NCBI GenBank assembly: GCA_017414505.1
Contig: JAFQLQ010000038.1
Location: 1 to 64,000 of the forward strand
Direction: 5' to 3'
Length of the DNA stretch: 64,000 nucleotides
DNA from: Clostridia bacterium
GTDB lineage: Bacteria; Bacillota; Clostridia; UMGS1840; HGM11507
The first letter of the stretch is position 1. Each line of letters begins with the position of its first letter. The notes below the pieces were generated by a model. That model was not told the DNA's origin. It ran no database searches and saw nothing but the letters and a program-made list of their open reading frames with translations. Positions 1-6,844 of the stretch are shown piece after piece. The position numbers and the translations under genes were made by a program.

Positions 1-360
1 ACTCATTGTAATACCTGCATGTAAGCCTAATGCAGTGAGCAAACTGCTGAATTCTGTAGCAGTAATGTATTGCATTTCAATTGCAGAAAGGTATGAGCTG
101 ATGCTTGCACTACCTACAGTAAGGTTATTTTTGTTATCAAGAGTTTTAATCAAAGAGAAAATATATGTACCTATATATAAAACCCCTATTAACGTTGTTA
201 TTAATGCAACAACAGATTGAATTACTACATCCATTTGAGACCAATCTATTTCCACAAAACTAACAACAATAAACAAAAGCATTAATCCTGCAAATAATGC
301 AAAAGGTATTGCTATTGCTTGAATTACAAATAATATTATGATACCTATTTTATTCTTCAT
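1..360 (-). CDS. Hypothetical membrane protein, N-terminal part (runs off window)
   Basis: An open frame of 120 codons starts at ATG 360-358 and is still open at base 1, so the gene is cut by the window edge. The start is well supported: an AAAGGAGAAAGAGGA stretch lies directly upstream. The visible protein begins MKNKIGIIILFVIQ and has two or three hydrophobic segments (about residues 4-34, 48-68), then a polar part ending near SLLTALGLHAGITM. I do not recognise the family. It is the last gene of the repeat-headed accessory units at this end; the 181-bp element at 405-585 and a TGTCGAA direct repeat lie just upstream. Confidence 0.7.
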   Translation of the reverse strand, partial: MKNKIGIIILFVIQAIAIPFALFAGLMLLFIVVSFVEIDWSQMDVVIQSVVALITTLIGVLYIGTYIFSLIKTLDNKNNLTVGSASISSYLSAIEMQYITATEFSSLLTALGLHAGITMS

Positions 361-373
361 TCCTCTTTCTCCT

Positions 374-390
374 TTCGACAGTATTCGACA
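374..390 (-). promoter_or_regulatory. Tandem TGTCGAA direct repeat (0A-box-like)
   Basis: On the minus strand two perfect TGTCGAA heptamers sit 10 bp apart (384-390 and 374-380), ending 13 bp before the start codon at 360. The heptamer matches the Spo0A box core (TGTCGAA), and Spo0A is known to bind tandem boxes with 10-bp spacing. Here the repeat abuts the ribosome binding site, so a role as an activator site at -35 is unlikely; repression or a different binding protein is possible. Confidence 0.45.
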
Positions 391-404
391 TATCCATAAG
401 GTTC

Positions 405-585
405 GTGTCAAGTCAGGCGAACAGTGAATAATAAGACCTACTAACTTTCCCTGATTATTTCACTGGTTTTTCCTTAAATAAAATTCCTTAGAACCCGCGA
501 GAATACTGGATTTTCTCGCTCCCGATAGTATATGTAAATATTATAAATCGGCAAACTATTCTTTTAAATTGTATGGACTTGACAC
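405..585. repeat. 181-bp intergenic element, copy 1, with 10-bp terminal inverted repeats
   Basis: The element is bounded by perfect inverted repeats GTGTCAAGTC (405-414) and GACTTGACAC (576-585). Inside are a GCGAGAA/TTCTCGC hairpin (497-503 with 513-519), a CCGAT/ATCGG hairpin (522-526 with 547-551) and an outer CAGTGAA...TTCACTG pairing around a conserved ACCTACTAACTTT loop. A second copy at 1298-1456 keeps these stems with compensating base changes. It has no coding capacity. It could be a small non-autonomous mobile element or a structured leader of the downstream minus-strand gene. Confidence 0.65.
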
Positions 586-595
586 AAGAAAAATC

Positions 596-817
596 TTAGT
601 CACAATCTAAAAATAATTGTTCAAGTTCTTTCACATCAAAAATTTCTGCATTACTGATAAACTTTTCAATTTCAACATTACCATTAGCAAAAAATTCTAC
701 TTCCCATCGTTCTCCGGGAATTACAACTTCAACCATTATTGCATCTCTTACTTTATTGAGTTTATAGTATATTTTCTTTTCTTCTAACCTTTCAAGAAAA
801 TCAATTAACTTTTTCAT
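596..817 (-). CDS. Small immunity-type hypothetical protein
   Basis: The 73-aa protein starts at MKKLIDFLERLEEKK. This start was chosen because AGAGGAAG lies 7-8 nt before it; the longer in-frame start at 847 has none. The protein is acidic and soluble, with an N-terminal amphipathic helix, a central strand-rich part (IMVEVVIPGERWEVEFF) and the C-terminal motif VEIEKFISNAEIFD. From memory, similar small proteins occur beside polymorphic-toxin immunity genes in Firmicutes, but no function is assigned. It lies 34 bp after the WapI-like immunity gene and is probably cotranscribed with it. No toxin gene is present next to it. Confidence 0.65.
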   Translation of the reverse strand: MKKLIDFLERLEEKKIYYKLNKVRDAIMVEVVIPGERWEVEFFANGNVEIEKFISNAEIFDVKELEQLFLDCD

Positions 818-851
818 TTTTATTCTTCCTCTCAGTAAATTCAACAAAGTA

Positions 852-1265
852 TTAACCTAAATATTTTTCGTATGTTCCTTTGAAACTTTTAATAAAGTTT
901 TCTATATCTGTTTGGTCTATTGTTTTCTCGAAATTTAATTTATAAGAGCACGAATCATTTAAATTGCATAGAAAACCTTTAATGATAATATGCCCTGTTT
1001 TATTACACGAAAACTCTATGAATTGTTCATTTCCATAAGGCTCTTTAATTAATGCTGTACCATTTAATTTTTCATACATTACAAATATTTTTTCTGCAAA
1101 CACTGCAAATTCCTTTATGTCTATGTCCATAGATGTCTGTGCCGAAAACTCATTGCATTTGAGAGTCGTACTCATAATAGTATTACTTGAATATTTAATG
1201 TCCGTTTCAAAAATATTCATATCCAATTCCATATGCAGTTTGTTAGCTTCTAATATATGTTTCAT
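852..1265 (-). CDS. WapI-like immunity protein
   Basis: The 137-aa protein resembles the WapI-type immunity family, whose members neutralise the C-terminal toxin domain of WapA-like contact-dependent toxins in the cytoplasm. Supporting features are the layout F-x-S/A-Q-T-S-M-D-I-D followed by KLNGTALIKEP, a central NKTGHIIIKG strand pair and the C-terminal FEKTIDQTDIENFIKSF segment. The start at 1265 has AGAAGG 7 nt upstream; the longer start at 1304 would overlap the upstream repeat. The gene is an orphan: no WapA-like toxin is in the window. Identification is from remembered family pattern, so moderate confidence. Confidence 0.55.
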   Translation of the reverse strand: MKHILEANKLHMELDMNIFETDIKYSSNTIMSTTLKCNEFSAQTSMDIDIKEFAVFAEKIFVMYEKLNGTALIKEPYGNEQFIEFSCNKTGHIIIKGFLCNLNDSCSYKLNFEKTIDQTDIENFIKSFKGTYEKYLG

Positions 1266-1284
1266 ATTAAACCTTCTTTCAAAA

Positions 1285-1301
1285 TTCGACAAAGTTCGTG
1301 T
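1285..1301 (-). promoter_or_regulatory. 0A-box-like site, second half degenerate
   Basis: A perfect TGTCGAA (minus strand, 1285-1291) lies 19 bp before the start codon at 1265. A degenerate half site (ACACGAA, 1295-1301) is 10 bp further upstream, and TTGACA lies at the same place on the minus strand (1299-1304). This is the head of repeat copy 2. Confidence 0.35.
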
Positions 1302-1456
1302 CAAGACCGGTGAACAGTGAATAATAGGACCTACTAACTTTACCCTATTTTTTCAACTGTTTTTTCTTTATCACTTTTCATTAGAATCCGCAGGAATATT
1401 AGATTTTCCTGTCCGATATGTAAATATCAAAATCGGCAAACTATTGTATTAAATTT
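1298..1456. repeat. Intergenic element, copy 2
   Basis: This is a diverged copy of the element at 405-585. It shares the GTTCGTGTCAAG head, the ACCTACTAACTTT loop and the AATCGGCAAACTATT tail, but lacks the terminal GACTTGACAC. Its hairpin CAGGAA/TTCCTG (1391-1396 with 1406-1411) replaces CGAGAA/TTCTCG of copy 1 by two compensating base-pair changes. The CCGAT/ATCGG stem (1413-1417 with 1432-1436) is kept with a shorter loop. Confidence 0.65.
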
Positions 1457-1521
1457 TGAAAATTAACATGAGTAAAATTACAGCAAATACACACTTTTTA
1501 TGTTTTTAACAACATAAAACC

Positions 1522-3228
1522 TTAACCCTCCCCGTTAATTTTTATCCACATAACTGGTCGAACCGCAAACTCATCATAATGGACTTGATGACCAGATCTA
1601 TAAACATGACCATCATTGTATACGCAACTAACACTAAACTGATAAGAACCTGGCGTTCTCAGCCACCACATACAATTACCATTATATTTGTTTGCCTGAG
1701 CACCTTTATTTGCTGTATAGGCGGTTGGTTGACATTTAATCTTCTCTAAATCCAAGTATTTATAAACCTCATCTACACTAGCTATATAAATATAATCCTC
1801 TGTGCTTTTTCCGTAGACAGTATTGTATTCGGAATTATTATCCTCAGGCACTTTAACTTTAAAGATCATCTCTTTTTCGGCATTGGAAAATGCATTATTA
1901 ATAAATTCACTATTAAGCCATTTTCTTAATGAACAAGTTTCCCATGTAACATTTGCATAAACAGCGTTATAGGGTTGACAATCAATGGCATATTTACTGA
2001 TAACAAAGATTAGATCATCTTGTTTTTCAAGTACAAGCCAATCAATTTCCTCGTTGCCATTTTGAAGATTATTATCTTGTTCGTATGCTCCAAACGCGAC
2101 ATACTCACCAACCTTGCAGTTCTTTAAACCTTCATAATTTTTTTGGTGCTTAGTCTCCATAACCATATCTTTACTATTTTTAAACTCTTTCAAATCAATA
2201 AAAATATTTATAGCATCATCATATTTTTTGTTATTTAAATAAGCAATTGCTTTTTCGTATTTATAATTAGGAATCATAACATAATTGACAACAAGTGTAA
2301 TAGTAATACAAGTTACAATACATGACATTATCACTGCCGCAATCTTTTTGATTCTTATCAAACGTAATTCCGCTATTCCTTTTTCCTCTAATCTACGTCT
2401 TTCTTCATCAAGCCTTTCCGATTCAATTCGATTTAAATACTCAATATATGTATTTGCAAAATTTTCTTTTGTAAATTTTAATGCACTATTCTTTTGCATA
2501 CCACATATAGAACAAGTATTCTGTGAATTGACAAAACCGCAAACACATTGCCAATAACGTTCTTTAATGATAGCATAAAACTTAGATTCAGTATTTTCTC
2601 TTCTGGCACAATCTATGTGTATTGATTCCAATTTCGATTGATTTGCATCAATCCACTCGTCTTGAATATCATCTACTACTGTTCCATCTGCAAAACAAAT
2701 CTTTTTAACTTTAACTTCTACCTTACGTATAGCATCATTTGGCAATACAGTATAAATTTTTTCGTATTCGTTAGGCTTAACACTTAAATCTTGACCTATC
2801 ACATCAAAAGAATCAGCATCATTCATCTGAACTCTATCGCCAAACGAATTAAAACCTGTCGCAGAAAACATTACCGCCGATATTGCCCTTTGAGAAACAT
2901 TTATAAAATTAACAAATAATACTATTTTTTCAACATCTTTCTTTATTTCCCACGACGTAATATGCACAGGAGAAGAAATATTAACTTGATTATTTAAAAT
3001 GCAACTCGAAAGTTGTTCCATATTCTCTTTAATTTGTGCAGAACTCTCGATTACAACTTTGGTTGTATTAACGCTTTGCTTTGTTAATGCAATAATCAAC
3101 GCGAATATACCAAAGAAAAATCCCCACCAAAACCAATTTTCTTCATATCCTTTATTTTCGATTACCTTATTAACAACAATACCCCATATAATACCACCGA
3201 TAATTGTTCCAAATATAACATATCCCAT
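1522..3228 (-). CDS. Zinc-ribbon membrane protein with C-terminal DUF6273-like domain
   Basis: The 568-aa protein has two N-terminal membrane segments (residues 2-21 and 33-49), an extracellular-type beta region (about 85-200), a RanBP2-like zinc ribbon with Cys228, Cys230, Cys239 and Cys242, and a charged coiled stretch (268-290). A third membrane segment (296-316) is followed by a TPR-like repeat (322-350). The C-terminal half (372-565) looks like DUF6273, a formylglycine-enzyme/lectin-like fold common in Clostridia, with motifs IDWLVLE, WLNSEFINNAF and WWLRTPG. It starts 25 bp after the HEPN gene and is probably cotranscribed. Function unknown; a surface sensor is one possibility. Confidence 0.7.
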   Translation of the reverse strand: MGYVIFGTIIGGIIWGIVVNKVIENKGYEENWFWWGFFFGIFALIIALTKQSVNTTKVVIESSAQIKENMEQLSSCILNNQVNISSPVHITSWEIKKDVEKIVLFVNFINVSQRAISAVMFSATGFNSFGDRVQMNDADSFDVIGQDLSVKPNEYEKIYTVLPNDAIRKVEVKVKKICFADGTVVDDIQDEWIDANQSKLESIHIDCARRENTESKFYAIIKERYWQCVCGFVNSQNTCSICGMQKNSALKFTKENFANTYIEYLNRIESERLDEERRRLEEKGIAELRLIRIKKIAAVIMSCIVTCITITLVVNYVMIPNYKYEKAIAYLNNKKYDDAINIFIDLKEFKNSKDMVMETKHQKNYEGLKNCKVGEYVAFGAYEQDNNLQNGNEEIDWLVLEKQDDLIFVISKYAIDCQPYNAVYANVTWETCSLRKWLNSEFINNAFSNAEKEMIFKVKVPEDNNSEYNTVYGKSTEDYIYIASVDEVYKYLDLEKIKCQPTAYTANKGAQANKYNGNCMWWLRTPGSYQFSVSCVYNDGHVYRSGHQVHYDEFAVRPVMWIKINGEG

Positions 3229-3253
3229 GTCTTATACATCCTTTCCTCTTATG

Positions 3254-4114
3254 TCAATATGAGTCTTCGATAGGAGGTAATATTTCTCCAATATATACAC
3301 TAAAGCCATCATCATATGTCCTATATTTGTGCCATTGCCTTTTAGTTTTTAGATTACAATGCACAAACTGCATTGAAGCTACCATATCAACGGTAGGTTT
3401 AAAAACAAATTCTTTTCCTGTAGCCACCTTTTTATCATGAATCCACCATGTAATTTCATAAAAATTCTCTGGAAAACTGCCATCTACTTCTACCCAAATT
3501 TTATATTCATCTCCAGGTCTAAATGTTATTCTTTCGTATGGTAGTGATAGTTTTTCCGTCTTTGTCTCATCCCTATATCCACATCGTCCCAAAGAATCCT
3601 CTACTCTGACAAAGAATGGAACATTATATTCTCGTTCTTTTCCAATTTTTTCATAGTATGCTTTATAACAATCGATAAAATCGTGAGAATAACATATTGC
3701 TTGTTCGGCTTCTCTGTATGAAATTGGGTTGCCATGATACAATTTGTTTCGAATATCTTTCACTATGGTAAGTCTATTTCTTACTTCCTCTTGACCCGAG
3801 AAATCATTTTCTAGTATTACTTTAAAGAATTCATTATAAAAACTATCTTTACAAAGAAAGTATGCTATATCCTCCATTAAAATGGCATCTATCTTTCTTG
3901 GAAATCTTTTTGGATTTTCTTCCATTCTGCTAGATACAATTCTTAAAATCTCGGTTTTTATTAGGCTATTTCCATCTTCAAATTTGTAGTCAAAATAATC
4001 TGCTCCATATTTTTCGACAAATTTCTCGTTTATAATACGCCTTGACCAATGCTCCAAAGATTCTAATGTTTCTTTAGCACTATTTCTTATTTCGGTTTCA
4101 TCAAATCTAATCAT
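3254..4114 (-). CDS. HEPN-domain protein (Swt1-type), possible RNase
   Basis: The 286-aa soluble protein has an all-helical N-terminal half (1-160) with the motif DIRNKLYHG, in which R122 and H127 give the R-x4-H signature of HEPN RNases. The C-terminal part (about 165-280) is predicted beta-rich, with ITWWIHDKKVATG reminiscent of an Ig-like/PKD fold. HEPN domains with this motif are often RNA-cutting effectors in toxin-antitoxin and phage-defence systems. No MNT antitoxin is adjacent. GAGGAA 8 nt before the ATG supports the start. It is the first gene of a two-gene unit with the zinc-ribbon protein. The HEPN call rests on motif and helix pattern only. Confidence 0.55.
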   Translation of the reverse strand: MIRFDETEIRNSAKETLESLEHWSRRIINEKFVEKYGADYFDYKFEDGNSLIKTEILRIVSSRMEENPKRFPRKIDAILMEDIAYFLCKDSFYNEFFKVILENDFSGQEEVRNRLTIVKDIRNKLYHGNPISYREAEQAICYSHDFIDCYKAYYEKIGKEREYNVPFFVRVEDSLGRCGYRDETKTEKLSLPYERITFRPGDEYKIWVEVDGSFPENFYEITWWIHDKKVATGKEFVFKPTVDMVASMQFVHCNLKTKRQWHKYRTYDDGFSVYIGEILPPIEDSY

Positions 4115-4174
4115 ATAAAGTTCCTCACTAATATTAGTTGCTTTTTATGTGTTTTTAATATGTTTTCCAACATT

Positions 4175-4212
4175 TTCTACACCATTCGACAAAGTTCGTG
4201 TCAAGACTGGAC
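4175..4212 (-). repeat. Fragment of the intergenic element with TGTCGAA repeats
   Basis: The stretch repeats the head of the two longer elements (TTCGACAAAGTTCGTGTCAA on the plus strand from 4185) and then diverges. On the minus strand there is TGTCGAA (4185-4191) with a one-mismatch copy TGTAGAA exactly 10 bp downstream (4175-4181) and ACACGAA 10 bp upstream. It lies about 60 bp before the HEPN gene start. Confidence 0.5.
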
Positions 4213-4256
4213 TAAAAAACACAAAAAATTTTACATCGTTTCTTATAAAACTCAAC

Positions 4257-5603
4257 TTAAATTCTGATATTAACCCATTTTCCTTTTTTAAAGCGTATAA
4301 ACGAGCAGGTAAATCTTACAAGCTGATCGACAAAGATACCCATCCATATACCGAAAATGCCTAACTTCATTATATAGCAGAAAAAATATCCTGCAACAGT
4401 TCGCACAACTGAAATACTGATAGTTGAAACTATTGCTGTATACAAAGTATCTCCTGCACCTCTTAAACAGCCCATATACACAACCTGACGAATCTGGAAC
4501 AGAATGGCAACAATTATAATATAAAGAATCGTTACACCAATCTGAACAATTTCTGCTTCTTTAAAGAAAAGATTCATCGTCCATTTTGCTCCTGCAAAAT
4601 ACAAACCGGCAAGAACAACCGAAATAACCGCGCCTATAGACTGACAAGCCGAGCCGTATTCTCTGGCTTTATCGGGATTACGTTCCCCAAGGCTTCTGCC
4701 TATAAGTGCTACTGCGGCAGTCTGAAGTCCGTCGCCAAACGCAAAGGAAAGGCTCATAATATTTATACAAACCTGATGCGCCGCCATAGCGTATGTTCCC
4801 TGATTTGCCGCCATAACCGCCGTAAGCACAAAACCCACTCGCATAAGAAGCTGTTCGGCAAAAACACTGTAGCCTACTCTTACAATATTTTTAAGGGATA
4901 CAAATGTTGGTTTTATTTTTTCTTTGATTATGTAAGGAATGCTGATAAAGCAATCTTTCTTGGCTATGGATACAATACTCATAACAGATGAAACCACGGT
5001 ACCAAGCACTGTAGCGAGTGCAGCGCCTTTTATACCCAAAGCAGGAAAACCGAATTTTCCGCCTATAAGCAGATAATTGAAAATTATATTTACAATATTT
5101 GAGGTAGTATTGGTACGCATTGTAATTTTAGTATTGCCTGCACCTCTCTGCGCAGAATTTATACCAATCTGAATGCAGTTGAAAATCATACCGCCCATAA
5201 TAATTCTTAAATAGTCCACTGCCATATCCTGAGTATCGGGGGTTGCGCCGCACCACTTTATGATGGTTGGAGCAAAAACAAGAAAAATTACAGAAATAAC
5301 TGCCGCAAGCAGAATTACAAGGGTGAACGAAGTAAGAAAAACCGAATTGGCGGCATCTCTTCTTTTTTCACCAAATCTTCTTGCAACCAATGCTGAAACT
5401 GAAACACTTATAGCCATAAACACAGACAATCCGACAAATTTAGGCTGGGATGTAAGTCCGACAGCCGCAACAGCACTCGGCCCTAAAGAGCTTACCATAA
5501 GTGCATCCACAAGACCTGCAAAAGCAACAAAAAACGATTCTATCATAGATGGAATTGCCATATTAAGTGTTGTTTTCAAAGTATTTTTATTTATCTTAAG
5601 CAT
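4257..5603 (-). CDS. MATE family efflux transporter
   Basis: The 448-aa integral membrane protein has about 12 hydrophobic segments and the two-fold internal repeat of MATE (multidrug and toxic compound extrusion) cation antiporters. Family features include the N-terminal AIPSMIESFFVAFAGLVDAL, the half-linker VSALVARRFGEKR and its counterpart GRSLGERNPDKAREYG. It would export small molecules at the plasma membrane using an ion gradient; the substrate cannot be told. The start MLKINKN has GGAG 9 nt upstream; two longer starts lack a good site. A TTGTTT/17/TATACT promoter lies upstream. Length is normal. Confidence 0.9.
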   Translation of the reverse strand: MLKINKNTLKTTLNMAIPSMIESFFVAFAGLVDALMVSSLGPSAVAAVGLTSQPKFVGLSVFMAISVSVSALVARRFGEKRRDAANSVFLTSFTLVILLAAVISVIFLVFAPTIIKWCGATPDTQDMAVDYLRIIMGGMIFNCIQIGINSAQRGAGNTKITMRTNTTSNIVNIIFNYLLIGGKFGFPALGIKGAALATVLGTVVSSVMSIVSIAKKDCFISIPYIIKEKIKPTFVSLKNIVRVGYSVFAEQLLMRVGFVLTAVMAANQGTYAMAAHQVCINIMSLSFAFGDGLQTAAVALIGRSLGERNPDKAREYGSACQSIGAVISVVLAGLYFAGAKWTMNLFFKEAEIVQIGVTILYIIIVAILFQIRQVVYMGCLRGAGDTLYTAIVSTISISVVRTVAGYFFCYIMKLGIFGIWMGIFVDQLVRFTCSFIRFKKGKWVNIRI

Positions 5604-5690
5604 TTTTGTCATCTCCACACTTAAGTATAACACTACGGGTTTCAAAAAACAATATTAAATTGCCAATTTTTAAACAAAATTCAAATAATC

Positions 5691-5719
5691 TTGATTATTA
5701 AAAAACATTGTGATAAAAT
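5691..5719 (+). promoter_or_regulatory. Sigma-A promoter of the radical SAM gene
   Basis: TTGATT (5691-5696), 17-bp spacer, TAAAAT (5714-5719), 22 bp before the ATG at 5741. Confidence 0.6.
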
Positions 5720-5740
5720 AACCATAAAAAAGGTATTTTT

Positions 5741-6844
5741 ATGCACTACGTTAATTCAAAAACAATTTTATCTGCCAGAAACGGTATGAATTTATACAGG
5801 GGCTGCACCCACGGATGTATTTACTGTGATTCACGGAGCAAGTGTTATCACATGGAACACGATTTTGAGGATATTGAAATAAAGGAAAACGCTGTTTCGC
5901 TTCTTGAAAAAGCGTTAAAAAGCAAACGGAAAAAATGTATGATAGGCACAGGTTCTATGACGGATCCGTATATTCCCCTTGAGGAAAGCGTCGGTAATTT
6001 AAGGAAGTGTCTTGAACTGATTTACGAAAACGGATTCGGATTTACTGTAATTACAAAATCTACGGGAATTTTACGGGATCTTGATTTACTGAAAAAAATA
6101 AACGAAAAAACAAAATGCGTTGTTCAGATGACTCTTACAACTTTTGACGAAAAGCTTGCAAGAATAGTTGAACCAAATGTTTCCACAACAAAAGAACGCT
6201 TTGAAGCTCTTAAACTTTTTCGTGATAACGGTATTCCCACAGTTGTGTGGCTCTGCCCCATTCTGCCTTTTATAAATGATACTGAGGAAAATCTTCTTGG
6301 AATTTTAAACTACTGTAAGGAAGCAGGAGTTTACGGGATAATTTCTTTCGGAATGGGAATGACATTAAGAGAGGGTAACCGTGAATATTTCTACAAGGAG
6401 CTTGATAAAAGCTTTCCTCATCTTAAGGAAAAATACATAAAAACCTATGGTGAAAGCTACGAGCTTTTAAGCCCGAATCATTATAAGCTGATGAAGATTT
6501 TCAGGGAATTTTGTAAAAAGAACAACATAGTTTATGATAATAATAAAATTTTTAAATATTTATCAGAATTTGAAGATAAAAACGAAGCTTTACAAAATAG
6601 CAACAAAAAAACCGTTTGGATTTTCCAAACGGTTTTTTTGTTGCTATTTTGTAGCTTTTTCAACAGTAGCAAGATAACGGGCGTAAGCGTCCTGTTTAAC
6701 CTTTACAACATCGTTCAAGCCCATATTTTCAAGTGTTTTAATGAAATTATCATAGTTATCAAAGCTTTCTCTTCCAACGATGAATTTATTAATCATTTCA
6801 TCGTGATAGCTCTTGATTTCATTGAATTTTGTTGTTGCTATTAA
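5741..6844 (+). CDS. SPL-like radical SAM protein, open frame without its own stop
   Basis: Residues 1-285 (to about 6595) are a radical SAM protein of the spore-photoproduct-lyase-like/Rv2578c family. The Fe-S motif CTHGCIYC gives Cys22, Cys26 and Cys29; GTGSMTDPYIPLE and a TIM-barrel pattern follow. It would bind a 4Fe-4S cluster and S-adenosylmethionine; the substrate is unknown. The family usually ends near 290 aa. Here the frame has no stop there: it runs through a strong terminator palindrome (6592-6652) and then antisense to the end of the solute-binding protein gene until 6844. The last ~80 residues are therefore probably not natural protein. A TAG one frame away at 6598 suggests a lost stop. 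Confidence 0.75.
   Translation: MHYVNSKTILSARNGMNLYRGCTHGCIYCDSRSKCYHMEHDFEDIEIKENAVSLLEKALKSKRKKCMIGTGSMTDPYIPLEESVGNLRKCLELIYENGFGFTVITKSTGILRDLDLLKKINEKTKCVVQMTLTTFDEKLARIVEPNVSTTKERFEALKLFRDNGIPTVVWLCPILPFINDTEENLLGILNYCKEAGVYGIISFGMGMTLREGNREYFYKELDKSFPHLKEKYIKTYGESYELLSPNHYKLMKIFREFCKKNNIVYDNNKIFKYLSEFEDKNEALQNSNKKTVWIFQTVFLLLFCSFFNSSKITGVSVLFNLYNIVQAHIFKCFNEIIIVIKAFSSNDEFINHFIVIALDFIEFCCCY
6592..6652. terminator. Bidirectional terminator inside a 29-bp perfect inverted repeat
   Basis: Arms 6592-6620 and 6624-6652 are perfectly complementary around a 3-nt loop. The core AAACCGTTTGG/CCAAACGGTTT is flanked by an A run and a T run, so it can end transcription from both convergent genes. 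The outer part of each arm is coding or stop-codon sequence: it carries the TAG of the minus-strand solute-binding protein gene. Confidence 0.85.

Noticed and set aside
405-1456. Integron attC sites between the immunity cassettes
   Set aside because: The elements lack the RYYYAAC/GTTRRRY core boxes and lie at the 5' side of the genes; no integrase is seen.
596-4114. Toxin gene belonging to the WapI-like immunity protein
   Set aside because: No gene in this region has toxin or secretion features such as RHS repeats or a polymorphic-toxin leader; the large zinc-ribbon protein ends in a DUF6273-like domain.
6653-6844. Genuine C-terminal extension of the radical SAM protein
   Set aside because: This part is antisense to the conserved end of the solute-binding protein gene, lies past a strong terminator and has no family match.
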